Positions 24,168 through 35,868 are shown, counted from the stretch's first letter. The stretch is DNA of 64,000 bases from Topomyia yanbarensis (GCF_030247195.1 NC_080671.1:95987870-96051869), one strand, 5' to 3'. Numbers and translations are program-made. The notes: a model not told the origin generated them from the sequence alone.

Positions 24168-26775
24168 TTATTATTATTGAGAGGGAAAAACCCGCGAGAG
24201 TGGATTTTCAAAAGCTCCTTCTCCCGTAGGCACAAAACCTCTAGGTATCAACATTTAACAAACAAACCAAATGATACAATGACTAACACTAAACACTGCT
24301 TAAAATAAACACTTCTTAAACTCTATCTTACATAGGTAAAGTATTAACATTAACATAAAAATTGGCTAACACTATCAGGTTTGGGAAAGGGTGCGCGAAA
24401 ACAATTTTTTTAAAGAAGTGCGAGACAAATTGAAGTCAAAGACATTGTAACATTGATTGAACACTCTACACATGCTACTGACGGGTTCATTTTTGCCATA
24501 ATTAGTACGAGACACTGGAAGACGGACAAAAGAGTAGGAACGAAGGTTTCGGAGGCGAATATCAATGTTGAGAATACGGAGTAAATCAGGGCAGTCAATG
24601 CGAGACAATAACAGATCAGAGACAAAAGACGCTTTGGTCACATTGCGGCGCAAAGACAGTGTTTCAAGACCAATAAGGTTGCAACGATCTTCGTATCTGG
24701 GCAGATTGTAGGGATCGCTCCAAGGCAGGTGGCGCAGCGCAAAACGCACAAATTTACGCTCAATACTCTCGATGCGTTGAATGCTGTTCTTGTAGAAAGG
24801 AGCCCAAACAACGGCGGCGTATTCCAGTGTGGAACGAACGAGCGAGCAGTACAACGTTTTTAAGCACTGTACGTTAGTGAAATGCTTAGTAACCCTAAAA
24901 ATAACTCCTAGATTACGCGAAGCCTTAGACGAGATAAAAGCAATGTGATCCTTAAATGTAAGCTTTGAATCCACAAGAACCACTAAATCTTTCACTGTAG
25001 TTTCTCTTTTTAATTTGTTTTGCAAGATAGTGTAGTCGAATGTTACGATGGAGCGTTTTCGTGCAAACGTAATCACAGAACACTTCGAGGCATTCAAAAC
25101 CATCCTGTTAGTCATGCAGCAATTAGCTAAAATGTCTAACTGAGATTGCAAAAACAAAGCATCAGAGTAACTTTTAACTACATGGAATAACTTATAGTCA
25201 TCGGCATAAGACACCTTGAAGCACTTAATCAATGAATCCAGATCGTTTATGTATAGAAGGAAAATATAAGGACCGATATGGCTGCCTTGAGGTACGCCGG
25301 ACGTTACGTCGAAGGATGAGGATAAATGATTACCGATTTTAACAGACATTTTACGGCCTGACAAGTAAGATCGAAGCCATTGGTTGATTTTATTGAAGGC
25401 GGCCGACAGATCGGTGTATATTGCATCAGCCTGCAATCGATCCTGTAGCGAGCGAGCGATAAATGAGGTGTAGGCTACTAAATTAGTGCAAGTAGATCGC
25501 CTGGGAATGAAACCGTGTTGAGTTTCTGAGATGTATCTAGAACAACAATGTGTCAAAAACTCGAAAACGATGAGCTCCGATAATTTCGATAGTGCACATA
25601 AAGATGCGATTCCTCGGTAATTGGGAACTTCGCTTTTGGATCCTTTTTTATAAACCGGAAAAACGTAAGATGATTTCCAGATGGTAGGAAACACTCCGGA
25701 ACTTAACGATATATTGAAAACGACGGACAGAGGTAGGCAAAGCGACGACGAGCATTTTTTAATGATAGATGATGGGATTCCGTCAGGTCCAGGAGTGTTA
25801 GAACACTTGAGTTTTGTGCAAGCTTTTTGCACAATATCGGAAGATATCGTGAAATGAGGTCCAATACTAGTCCTACGGGGAATGTTGTCGGCTGCTGCGG
25901 AGACTTGTTGATTATTACGAGTATCATTGGTAAAAACACTGCTGAATTGTTGACGAAATAACTCACAGATGTCCGGCAATGAAGTCGCTTCTAAATCACC
26001 CAGCGACATAGAAGTGGGTAAACCTGACTCACGCCTCTGTTCATTAACGTAATTCCAAAACTTTTTTGGATTGTTACGAAGGTGGCTCTGAATACGATGA
26101 AGGTAGGAATTGAAGAGAGACTTATTAAGTCTCTTGTAACAATGATTTAAGAAGATTCTGATTCTTTAGCATATCGGTTCGGCATTTTGAAAACTTTTTT
26201 AGAGCTGACCTTTTGGCCGATTTAAACTTTTTTAGTGTACGATTCGACCATAGAGGATATTCACAGCCATGATTGAGTTTTTTAGGAGTAAACTGGTCGA
26301 TAGCATAAATCAGTACGTTCGAAACAATTTCAGCCGCTGCGTTTGCATCAGATTGTGGCAAGATTTCATTCCAATTGATACGAGACAAGAAAAGGTGCAT
26401 TCCTCGAATATCTGTCTTGCGATAGGCATATGTCAGTTTCTCAGTGGTATCTTAGAATGTACAAGGTACACATTTTCGGAGAAAACAATGAAGAGCAGGG
26501 TGGTGTTGGCATAGTTTAACGAGAGGAGCTGGAGTACGACAAACGGCAAAGTGATCGGAGAGCTCCTGGCTTCCAAAGCAAAGATCCAAAATACAGTTGT
26601 TGTCATTAGTGCCGTCACATAGTTGAACTAGCCCCGCGGTGCTGTAACCGTCGAGTAGCTGAGTGATACACGTGTTAGTTGATGAGTGTGATGAGTCTGG
26701 GTACAGAAATGATGTATTATTGCGAACCCAATTAATGCCGCTTAAGTTGAAGTAGTTGATTGTAATATATTTACA
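24168..26775 (-). mobile_element. 5'-truncated CR1-clade non-LTR retrotransposon
   Basis: Oriented on the minus strand, it starts inside the endonuclease domain at about 26775 (INYFNLSGINWVRNN) and ends with an (AAT)n-type tail at about 24168-24179. Endonuclease remains run to about 26520 and include the conserved SDHFAV motif near 26555, followed by a linker frame (26400-26125) and then the reverse transcriptase. The 3' untranslated region is about 200 bp. 5' truncation and a short simple-repeat tail are normal for this class. It sits inside the hAT-type core: the flanking core sequences (AAATATATTA on one side, AACTACGTTCC on the other) are adjacent in copy 2 at about 57798-57815. Confidence 0.8.
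24375..26009 (-). pseudogene. Reverse transcriptase of CR1-clade retrotransposon, with internal deletion
   Basis: 544-codon frame giving the RNA-dependent DNA polymerase of a LINE (CR1 clade, similar in style to mosquito Q/T1 elements). Motifs in order: PGPDGIPSSIIKKC (about 73-86), KKGSKSEVPNYRGIASLC (121-138), QHGFIPRRSTCTNL (164-177), motif A YTDLSAAFNKIN (198-209), motif B GVPQGSHIGP (238-247), motif C SYADDYKLF (267-275), then LVDSKLTFKDHIAFISSKAS. Compared with the intact-looking relative at 58247-60034, about 18 residues are missing in frame between motif A (KIN) and QWLRSYL, which normally form part of the palm/fingers. The upstream endonuclease lies in other frames (frameshift near 26130). 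The copy is therefore dead despite the long open frame. Confidence 0.88.
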
Positions 26776-26914
26776 GTGTCGACAGAAACAATAAACTTCA
26801 TCAATTAAATTAAAATAAATTTAATTCAGTTAAAAATGCGGGCCCCCAAAACAGACCCGGGCCACAGGGTAGTTGCCCCCCCTGACCCCCCCTCTCGTCG
26901 GGCCTGGATGGGCC

Positions 26915-27774
26915 TTAATTAGTCATCAGGAAATCTAAAAATCAGGAATTTGTTTTGGAATTAACAGAAAGCTTTTTGGTCAAAGATATCTGAAAAATTA
27001 TTTTTGTACAGAATAGAATTTTCAGGGCCAGTATTTTAACGCGGCACAAAGGCACAAATCCCCAACTGCATACGGAGAACGTTTCATTTAAGCCAATATA
27101 TTTTATCCAGGCTATGTTGGCAATTATATTATTGTCGATGGCACAAAAGCCGTACATTTAGTCGATTACAATGCAGTCTCTTTCCACCCATCCTTATTAC
27201 TTGTGAATTGTTTCGTTCGGAATTCTCGTTCTGGAGATATGGGTTAATGAGTGCTATACCAATACCATTGCAAAGAAATGGTTCAAACTACCAGAATAAG
27301 TATTCATCGAAAAGCCAGTTAGTATTGAAAGTGACCTTGGACTGCTTTGAGACACGAACATTCTTGAAACTATATGAACGTATTTTTTCGCAAATAAATA
27401 TGCTTTTAGTCACATTGATTATGAAAAATGTATATTGGGGTTTCCAGTACAACTCAGTGTCATTTGTAGTTATACAGGAATATGTGTGACATGAATTCAG
27501 TGAGATCAACTACCTGTCCAATGCATAAACTCTGATTGTAATTCTCACTAATTTACGTGTAGAATTCGCAACACTCAAACGAAACGAATTGAATTATCCA
27601 ATGCCTCTACTAATTCTGGAATTGAAGCTTCAACTGAAGCGTTCTTAGCATAAGGCAAATTTGTGCCATTGAAACCATCGCTATAAGTTAAAAGCAGTTT
27701 ACTTGCACTTTAGTCGTTATTTTTTCCCGGATCTAATTTGTTCATATTTTTGGAATTTGATCAGTTAGTTTTTC
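26915..27774. other. Intergenic, no gene recognised
   Basis: AT-rich sequence between the hAT-type element and a TTAA MITE. Frames at 27208-27489 (plus) and 27288-27509 (minus) overlap each other on opposite strands and show no domain. Confidence 0.4.
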
Positions 27775-27778
27775 TTAA

Positions 27779-27894
27779 GCCACCGGCGCTCGCGCCGTTG
27801 TATTTAGTGCGACACCTTCAGAAACTCTAGCGAACTCATCTTTTAGCACCAGCTCCTGCTCATTCGGGAAGCCATTCACGCAAGTGCCGGAGGG
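27779..27894. mobile_element. 116-bp TTAA-flanked MITE, copy 2
   Basis: TTAA on both sides (27775-27778, 27895-27898). Inverted ends are GCCACCGGCGCTCGCG and, reverse-complemented from the right, CCCTCCGGCACTTGCG. The reverse complement aligns with the element at 8416-8531 over its length (for instance GCTAGAGTTTCTGAAGGTGT here against CCTAGATTTTCAGAGCAGCG there). Non-coding. Confidence 0.6.
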
Positions 27895-27898
27895 TTAA

Positions 27899-28474
27899 AA
27901 GTGCATTTCAAAACAATTCATATGCATTTTCAATAATATCATATAGGGGTCATTTCTTTATATCACTCTTATGAACATTATATCGATTGATTTCAAGGGT
28001 GGAATGACTCAGCGAAGTGTTCATTGGAAGAGAATAGGTGACTTTTTCCGAAATTGGATGTCTCTTTTGTCTAGTTTTATCAAATCAGGAACACATGCTA
28101 ATTAGAGAAATATTTGACTAAAATTTACAGGGTGCGCCAGCTGGATGGTCTCTCCCTCTTTGAAAACAAAGGACCGATGATTGTTTTGGAGCCCACTCCG
28201 GCCCAAACAGTTACTTTCTGGTCGTGCAGTGGTGTTTGATGTATAACGTGTAGGTAGGTAGGGGGCAAAAAGTGATAATAAATATCTCAAACCTTGAGCG
28301 CAGTCCACTGGAGCTAAAAATAGATAACGAGAGTGATTTGGCCCGATCGATGAGAGGGAGAGGTGACGATCTGCTTATAGGAGACATTGGGGGTCGATAA
28401 GTCAATTGGGAGGAATTGGAGGCTGCCGCAGTAATCACGATACTATTGGGAATTTGTGATAACATTATCTCAGT
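27899..28474. other. Intergenic, no gene recognised
   Basis: No element ends or credible frames. The 151-codon minus frame at 28211-28666 is an antisense translation of the tRNA-like gene and its surroundings and is not supported. Confidence 0.35.
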
Positions 28475-28547
28475 TCCTCGATGGCGGAATGGTAAACGCA
28501 CCCAACTAGAGGCTGGGAGATCGCAGGTTCGATTCCTGCTTGAGGAC
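28475..28547 (+). tRNA. tRNA-like gene or tRNA-derived SINE head (apparent anticodon AGA)
   Basis: 73 nt fold as a class I tRNA. Acceptor stem TCCTCGA pairs with TTGAGGA (one G-U). The D arm is GCGG-AATGGTAA-ACGC with the GG pair and A14/A21. The anticodon stem CCCAA/CTGGG has one mismatch next to the loop CTAGAGG, so T33 is followed by AGA. The variable loop is AGATC and the T arm is GCAGG-TTCGATT-CCTGC. Internal Pol III promoter boxes are good: A box TGGCGGAATGG and B box GGTTCGATTCC. A TTTT terminator follows five bases after the end. AGA would mean serine, but serine tRNAs have a long variable arm, which is absent. It may be a diverged tRNA pseudogene, a tRNA-like Pol III gene or the head of a SINE (an A-rich run lies 20-30 nt downstream). 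CCA is not encoded. Confidence 0.65.
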
Positions 28548-30755
28548 ATATCTTTTCTCGGTGTTTCCAATAAAAAAAGGTGAATTTTTACCGTTTCTTC
28601 ATTCTCACCGGTTCCGGCCATTCTTTCTCTGTCTGTTTTCCAGTGGACACGATCATAAAAATACATAGATAATTATCAAATAAAATTTAAGATAATCATC
28701 AAAGTGATTTGATATGCCACAATAGGTGATCCACGTGTGCAACTGATCCTGTACTAAGTTCATTTCAACCAAATATCTTTTCCATACCCTACACCCTTCA
28801 TTGACCTTTATCTCAACTTTGTGCTATATGCCTATCGTTACAATAATTCAGATGAGAAATTGCTCCACAACATGTCAAGCTATCCATCCGCAGTTCAATT
28901 CTCCTATTAAGATATTTCTCCGAAATTTTGAAATTGCAAATCAATTTATTTCGATATAATTTACTATTTACTTCAAAAGGAAACACACATCAATCATCGT
29001 GGTCAAAAGTAGCAAACACACACAACTTGCAATATAATTTTCCCCCATTTCCTCGAAATCGATTCTCTTCATGTAGAGTGTTATTCAAATTTATTGCAAC
29101 ACTTCCAAAGCTCAGAATCGAAGCTGAAACTGAAAGCCGTCGCACCCTGATCAAACTTTATTATGGCTCCATTCGGTTATAAACACAACACAAAAAGCAA
29201 AAAAATACAACCCAGCTCCGATTCCAATAAAAGGATCGACATAAAAATGATGGGATCAGTTAACGAACGACGTGCTTCCTATCTTCTGTCGTGCTGGCTA
29301 TAGGTAGGTACAGATAAAAGCCCAATTCTGCTGGATGTGCAACATTTTCCTTCCTTGGTGCTTCGACGCGTGAAAATGTCTACTTTCAGTCTGATTGCTT
29401 CCTGGTGTCAAAACATAAAATTACGGAAGCAACGTTTGAAAAGGTTTGGGCAAACTCCCGGAAAATCCGGAACAGTAGTCTGCTGGAAGGGGGTTGTTGA
29501 GTAGGGAAACGTGCGCAGTGCACTGTTGCTTTTCGGTAGCCTGCCATCCAGCTCGACCAACAACGCTAATCTCGGAAAAGTCGGAAACAAATCGCCAGAC
29601 GGAACTGTGTCAATAAACTGCGGCAAATTATGTTTACTCGGATTGCCAGCTGGGTCATGTGAATTTTTTGTTTGCGGCGAGTTGTCTTTGACCGCATAAA
29701 AAGCCGTTTCATGACTTATTAAGGGTAATAGGAATTGATGAATATTTTTGTTACCGTGGAATGGCATCTTTAAAACTAGCACACAAAGTAATAAAATAAG
29801 TCTTGATACCACAATCCTATTTCAGACCTTCTGTTTCTGTTGGACTGTTTGATTAAATACGGGTTAGTGCAATGATCCTGTTGACACTCAAGGAAATGAT
29901 GATATAATCGTCAGCATCTTTCCTTGCTAAGAAAATTGATTCTCAATCAGAATATATTTTTATTCAAGCTATCCCCGAAAATTATAATTTTGGGGAAACG
30001 AGAATTTGAAAATAAGATAACCAGTCATGACGCGGGCATATGATTTAAATTTCAAATTTGTTGATAGGTTCCGGTATCCGAAAACTGCAACTAGACCCAA
30101 ATCCTGCATGAACTCGATCTTGAGATTTAAAATTGAAAAAGGAAACGGGTTTGGTTCGTGTCTGATATACTAGAGTTCTCAATCGAAAAAAAATGACAAG
30201 GATGAACCTCCAGTACAAAAACTGCCTAAACTCCAATAAAACTTTATGACAGCTCGCTCGTTTATTGAAGCTGGCCTTTAACTATGCGAAGGGGAAGAGA
30301 TGTTGAAGAAAAAAACGGGGGGATTTGAAAAAGACAACAACTCTTTACCACACTAGGTTAGCGACAAAATTATATTTTTCAGTATTAAGATTGGGCGTCT
30401 GGTGTAAAGTGCTCAACCCGAAATTAACTTTGTTTTACGATTTTGAAGGCAAGGCAACAAATGGACCTCTTGTGTAATGTTAAAGTTAATTTATGCCTTC
30501 ATTATGAACGAAAACAAAAATTGGTGACGCAGAACCATAGATACGAGCGTTCAAAGAGTAGACATAAGACAAGATAACTCTTGATAAAATTGTCTGAAAC
30601 AGAAAATTCAATAGGATTTTTGAAACTTAAATTTGTAGTTACTGAATACTGATGAATCAAACAAATAGAAAACAGTTTGAATTTAGGAAAATGGCATAAA
30701 AAAAACTGAAAAATCTCATATTTTTAAGTTTTCATGGAATTTACGTTCCAACTTC
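28548..30755. other. Long non-coding stretch, no gene supported
   Basis: Contains a minus-strand frame of 134 codons (29812-29408) that opens without an ATG and has its first ATG near 29770. It has no domain I recognise and could at most be part of an exon. The stretch around 29260-29700 is GC-richer than its surroundings. No element ends were found. Confidence 0.35.
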
Positions 30756-30899
30756 GTCTCATCAGAATCCGACACTAACTAACGCAGGACTAGTGGTTTG
30801 CTCAGAAACACAAATAGTATTTTCGTTTTTTTTATAGCTTGTGGAAATCCGGCGCTAGTTTTTTTCTGTCACTAAGCTAGTGTAGGATTCTGATGAGAC
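30756..30899. mobile_element. 144-bp MITE with GTCTCATCAGAATCC ends
   Basis: Inverted ends GTCTCATCAGAATCCGACAC (left) and GTCTCATCAGAATCCTACAC (right, reverse-complemented). A related partial copy at about 51895-52005 has the body (CAGAAACACAAAGAGTGTTT, TCCTGTCACTAAGTTAGTGT) and the right end GGATTCTGATGAGA, but its left end is lost. Target duplication not identified. Non-coding. Confidence 0.55.
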
Positions 30900-31029
30900 C
30901 CAAATTTCATAACTAATTAAGTTATAGGTTATGTGCTCTTTACGCCACAAAGATAGCTTCAAAAAAATTCAATAATAGAGAAAAAATAGTTTTAATTAAA
31001 AACTAAAGAGAAATAAAGCGTATTATATA

Positions 31030-34000
31030 GCGCAGAATCTAACGTGAAATTTCACGTGAAAGTTCGTATGAAGTTTGACCTGCATTTTAATGCAGAACTT
31101 CATTCAAAATTTCGCGCGAAATTTCACGGCTGCTTCACGCGAAATTTCACGTTAAATCCCGTTTAAAAATTCCGCGTGAAATTTCGCATTAAATTTCACG
31201 TGAAATTTCGTAGTAAACAGCAGGTGAAATTTCATACAAACTTCATACAAATTCTGGGTGAAATTTTACGTTAAATTTCGTCTGAAATGTGATGATTCAC
31301 GTGGGATTTCGCGTGCAATTTCACGTTGGATTTTGCGTGAAATTCCATGTTGAATTTCTCTCGAAACTTTACGCGAAATTTCACGAGAAATTTTATGTTG
31401 AATTTTACTTGAAATTTATCGTTGAATTTAACGCACAGTTATGCGGTAATTTTCAGGGGTGATATCACGTGACATTTAATGCGGAGTTTCACGGGTCTCT
31501 CCGAAAATTTCACTCGAAGTCTCACGTGAAACTTAACACAATTTTTTTCGTGAATTCTAAGAAAAACTTTTTGCGAAATTTCTCGAATAATTGCACGTGA
31601 AATTCGTCCCGGAATTTCAAATAGAATTTAACGCGGAATATCATGTGAAATATTATATTGAATTTTACATCATATTTTATGCGGAATTTCACGTGAAACT
31701 TCATGCGAATTTTTTTGTGAAATTGCATGCAAAATTTCACTTGGTTTTCAACACGACATTTCACGCAGAATATCGCGTGGAATTTCACGCGTCTTTTTAC
31801 CTGAAAATTACCTAAAATTTGAATTAATCTTGCAGTTTTGCGTGAATTTTCACACGTGATTTCACGTGACATTTCACACGGAATTTCACGTGAAACTTCA
31901 TATACGGTTCCACGTGAAATTTCAGGTTGAATTTAATGAAATTTTCAGTCGGAAGATTACGCGGGATTTTCGCGAGGAATCCCACAAGGAATTCTACCTG
32001 GATTTTTATGCGGAGCCTCATGATAAATTTCAGGCAAAACTTTCCCCAAATTTCACGTGAAATTTTATCCGAAACTCCAAGTGGAATTTCAGGTGAAATT
32101 TTATATTGAATTTCACGTCATATGACAGGCGGGATTTCACGTAAGTCTTCATGTGGAATTTTGCGTAAAATTTCACGCAAAATGTCATGTTGTGTTCAAC
32201 GCAAAATTTCGCGCGGAATTTCACGAAGAATCACACGTGGATTTTCATGCGGAATTTCACACGAAATTTCACGATAAGCTTCAGGTAAAATTTAACGTGA
32301 AATTTGACGTGGAAATTTAACGTGATAGTTTATATCAAATTCCGCATTAAAATCCGCTTGAAATTCTGCTTGATATTTTTTACGAAATGTCACATTAACC
32401 GCCACGTGATATTCCTCGTAAATTTTACACAAAGTTCTAAGTAAAATTTCGCCTGAAATTTCACGTGAAATTCTGCATGAAATTTTCGTGAAATTTAACG
32501 CAAAATATCACGTAAAATTCACACAAAACTTCACTTGAAATTCACGCAAAACTGCGAGATTAATTTAAGGGTCAATTCCAGTAAAATGTCACGTGAAATT
32601 CCAAGCGAAATTCTACGTGATGTTCCGTGTACAGTTCTGCGTGAAATTTCGCGTGAAAAACACACATAAAACTTTCCGAGGAATTTCACGTGGAATTTCG
32701 GTATGAAAATCCACGTCAAATTCTGCGTGAAATATGGCGTTGAACATCAAGTGAAATTTTGCATGCAATTTTCACAAAAAAATTGCGTGAAGTTTCACGT
32801 GAAATTCCGCATAAAATATGATGTGAAATTCAAAGTACAATTTCACGTGATATTCCGCGTGAAATTCTATTTGGAATTCCGGAACGACTTTCAGGTGAAA
32901 TTTATCGAGAAATTCCATGTGAATCTCCGCGTGATACTTCACGTGAAAGTTTGCGTTAAATTTCACGTGAAAGTCACGTAAAATTTTGCGTAACTTTCCG
33001 AATAATATCCGCGTGAAGTTGCAGGTGAAATTTCGCGTGATATTACAAGTGAAATTGCGCATGAAATTACACGTAAAATTCCGCGTGAAATTCTGTGCCA
33101 AAATACACATGACTCTCAGCGTGAAATTACACGTGAAATTTCACGTGAAATTCAACGTGAAATTTCATATGAATTCCTCGTACAATGTAACATGAAATTC
33201 AACTCGAAATTTAATTCTAAATTCTCTGTGAAATTTCACGTGAAATTTACATACAATTTAATGTGAAATTCAACGTGGAATTTACGTGAAATTTAACGTA
33301 AAATTTCATGTAAAATTACACAGGGTATTAAGCTTGAAGTTTCATGTGAAATTCCGTGTGAAACGTCACGTAAAATTCCGAGAAAAATTCTGCGTGAAAC
33401 TTCACGTGAAATTCTGCGTAAAATCCTCACTTGAAAATCCGAGTGAAATATCACGTGAAATACTTGGTGAAATTTCTCGTGAAATTCTGCGCTAAGTTTG
33501 ACGCAAAATTCCCGTGAAATACCGAGTGAAATTCCACTTGAAATTTCACTTGATATCATGCGAAATAACGCGCGAGACTTTTCGTATGATTTCGCGTGAA
33601 ATTTTGTGCGGATATTATTCGGAATTTCACGCAAAATTTTACGTGAGCGTCACGTGAGATTTAATATGAAATTTCACGTGAAGGGTCACGCAGAATTTCA
33701 CACGGAATCCCTCGACTAATTATACGTGGACTTTCAAGTTAAATTTCACGTGAAATTTCACGTTAAATTTTAAGTGAAATTTCGCATAAATCCCGCGTGA
33801 AATTTTACGTATAATGTCGCGTAAAATATCACACAAAATTTTGCGAGACATTCGTCGTTCAATTTCACGTGAAATTCAAGATGCAATTTCACGTGAAATT
33901 CCGTCCGCATTCGCACACGTAACTGCACGTGAAATGGCGCGTGACACTCCGCGCGATATTTCACGTGGACTTACACGTGAAGTTTCCCCTAAAATTCAGC

Positions 34001-34915
34001 GTAAAATACCGCATGAATTTTCGCGCGATTTCACGTGAATTTCCGCGCGAAATTTCCTGTGAAATTCCACGTGGGTTTCTATGTAAAATTCCGTATGAAA
34101 TTAATCGCGAAATTCCGTTCAAAATATCACGTGAAATACCGTGTGAAACATGACGAAAAAATCAGCGTGAAATTCCGCGTGAAATACTGTTTTAAATTTC
34201 ACGAAATACTGTTTTAAATTTCACGTTAAATTCCTCGTAAAACTTGACGTGTGAATTTGCACATGAAATTCCTCGTGAAAGTTCACGTGAAATTCATGTA
34301 TAATTTATCATGAAACGGCTCGTGAAATTCTGAGTCAAATTCGCGTGAAATATTACTTGATGTTCCGCGTGAAAATGCACATGAAATTGTTAAATTCAAC
34401 CTCAGATTTAACGTGAAATTCCACGTGTAATTTCACCTGAAATTCCGCCTGAAATTTTACGTGAAATTTCGCGCGGAATTTCTCTTGAAATTTCACGTGA
34501 CATTTCATGTGAAATTTCGCGAGGATTGTATGAAATTCAACATGCATTTTTATGCAGAAGTTCAAGTATAATTTCTCGCAATATTCCACGTTAAATTTCG
34601 CGTGAAATTTCGAGATAAATGTCATACTGTATTTCACGTGATGTTTCACACGGATTCTTATGTGAAATTTCACGTGGATTTGTATGCGGAATTGTACGCG
34701 AAATTTCACGGTGAATCTGTGCTGAAATTTCACGCGGAATTTTGCCTAAAATTTCACGGGAGTTTCACTTGAAATTTCACTCTGAATGTCATGTGGGATT
34801 TCACACAGAATTCCAAGCACAATTTCAGGTCGCGCGGATTTTCATGCGAAATTTTACACAAAACTTCAAGTGAAATCTCACTCAAAATCCAAAGGAAATT
34901 TCACGCGGTATTTGA
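31030..34915. repeat. Satellite-like array of a self-complementary 12-bp unit (GTGAAATTTCAC)
   Basis: About 3.9 kb of imperfect tandem copies of GTGAAATTTCAC, roughly 320 units. The unit is its own reverse complement, with AAATTT at its centre, and joining two units creates CACGTG, which recurs throughout. Variants such as GTGAAATTCCGC and GTGGAATTTCAC are common, yet the 12-base register holds over long runs. Because 12 is a multiple of 3 and the unit is palindromic, both strands translate to the same tetrapeptide repeat (V-K-F-H). This explains the many overlapping open frames of 60-126 codons on both strands (for example 34353-34733 minus and 32703-32981 plus). They are not taken as genes. 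No larger repeat unit and no flanking duplication were seen. Confidence 0.85.
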
Positions 34916-35289
34916 GAAAATCCTAAACATTTATTTTATAATAAATAGTGAAAATAACCATTTTGACCTTGACCCAGTCGTATTTTGATAAGCGCTCAAA
35001 ATGTCCAAAACTATTGATTTTAAGCTCCTAGTAACACGTAATAATATTCAACTTTTATTTTTGAAAACTTGGAAAATATGTAATTTAGGTTCATCTACAT
35101 CTCAAAAAATTTAAAAACGATTAATTTTAGATTGCATCTAACTTTTCATTAATCCGCTACTGCACGGTACTTATACGAACATTTATATGATACAGGTCAA
35201 ACTAGCACACCAACACAGACATTTTGAACTTTGTACAGTTTCTAAAACAGTGGAACAGAAACCGCCCTGTATATTTCAGGGAAGTGATG
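34916..35289. other. Intergenic, no feature recognised
   Basis: Ordinary AT-rich sequence between the 12-bp array and the hAT-type MITE. It has no frame or element end worth naming. Confidence 0.4.
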
Positions 35290-35297
35290 CTCATGAC

Positions 35298-35860
35298 CAA
35301 GGATGCAAAATGCCTACCTTTTCTGCGGCTGTATTTTTTCTGCCTACATTCTCATTTCTCTTTTGACGCTGCCGTCGTTTGCTATTGCAGGACGCCCAGC
35401 GCTGTACGGCAGTCTGTAAGCAAAGCAGTAACATGACGAAGAAATACTGCTCCCAGTACAGCCACCAGACGCGAGCGGTACAGCTTCTCTTTCCTTATTT
35501 TACACCTTTTAATATTTTTAATCTATTCAATATATTCAATCACAAACTACGGCAATAAATGCGATTCGTTTACGCCACGACCGGCATCATCGCTTTCGTA
35601 TGCGGGCCTCTCCCTTTGACTACGCAGAGAAAAGTGTACAAAGCGAGAGAACAAACATTACTACGCCACACTCTGACCGAGCAGTCGGAGTACAGCAGCA
35701 AAACAAAAATGTATTCTACTGCTCTACGGGAAAATGTACTCGATTTGGCTACCGTTCTGGCAAAAGCTGTAGCGATGCGTCGCTGTAGCGGGCTGTACGG
35801 CTTGTGCAAATGTAAATATAACGAAAAAAATGTAGTTTACCAGTACCTTTGGCATCCCTG
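35298..35860. mobile_element. 563-bp hAT-type MITE
   Basis: Ends CAAGGATGCAAAATG (left) and CAGGGATGCCAAAGG (right, reverse-complemented), each bordered by CTCATGAC (35290-35297, 35861-35868), the 8-bp duplication expected for hAT insertion. The matching bases extend a little further (TGCTCATGACCA on both sides) by coincidence with the end sequence. The 102-codon plus frame at 35559-35867 and its antisense counterpart lie across the right end and are not credible genes. Confidence 0.7.
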
Positions 35861-35868
35861 CTCATGAC

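Larger units (their letters stand above)
22282..26906 (-). mobile_element. hAT-type element, copy 1 (core about 2 kb plus CR1 insertion)
   Basis: Ends are CAGGGCCGTCGAGAGCCGC at 22282 and, reverse-complemented from 26906, CAGGCCCGACGAGAGGGGG. The direct repeat GATGGGCC lies at 22274-22281 and 26907-26914. CAG-starting ends plus an 8-bp duplication indicate the hAT superfamily. The same element occurs in the opposite orientation at 57664-63010. Subtracting the CR1 retrotransposon (about 24168-26775) leaves roughly 2.0 kb of core without a transposase. Within the core, blocks of the type CATCTACTCGTCAA followed by CCC(G/A)TTC(C)GAAA recur at least three times as a diverged internal repeat. In this copy the site that carries the mariner in copy 2 is uninterrupted (near 23425). 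Confidence 0.8.

Noticed and set aside
24375..26009. Retroviral or LTR-element polymerase
   Set aside because: Motif wording (QHGF, GVPQGSHIGP, SYADD, then LVDSKLTF) is that of LINEs; no LTRs, protease or integrase are present.
28211..28666. 151-codon minus frame containing RNRTCDLPASSWVRLPFRHR
   Set aside because: This wording is the antisense translation of the tRNA-like gene, a common false protein.
29408..29812. 134-codon minus frame starting with a hydrophobic stretch (possible secreted protein)
   Set aside because: The apparent start is GTG; the first ATG lies after the hydrophobic stretch. No homology recognised, so it is not called.
31522..34733. Many open frames rich in V-K-F-H on both strands of the 12-bp array
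   Set aside because: A palindromic 12-bp unit automatically gives open frames with the same tetrapeptide on both strands. Frames break wherever the register slips and none has a consistent start or end.
31030..34915. CRISPR-like array
   Set aside because: No spacers of uniform size between constant repeats; it is a continuous 12-bp tandem repeat in a eukaryotic context.
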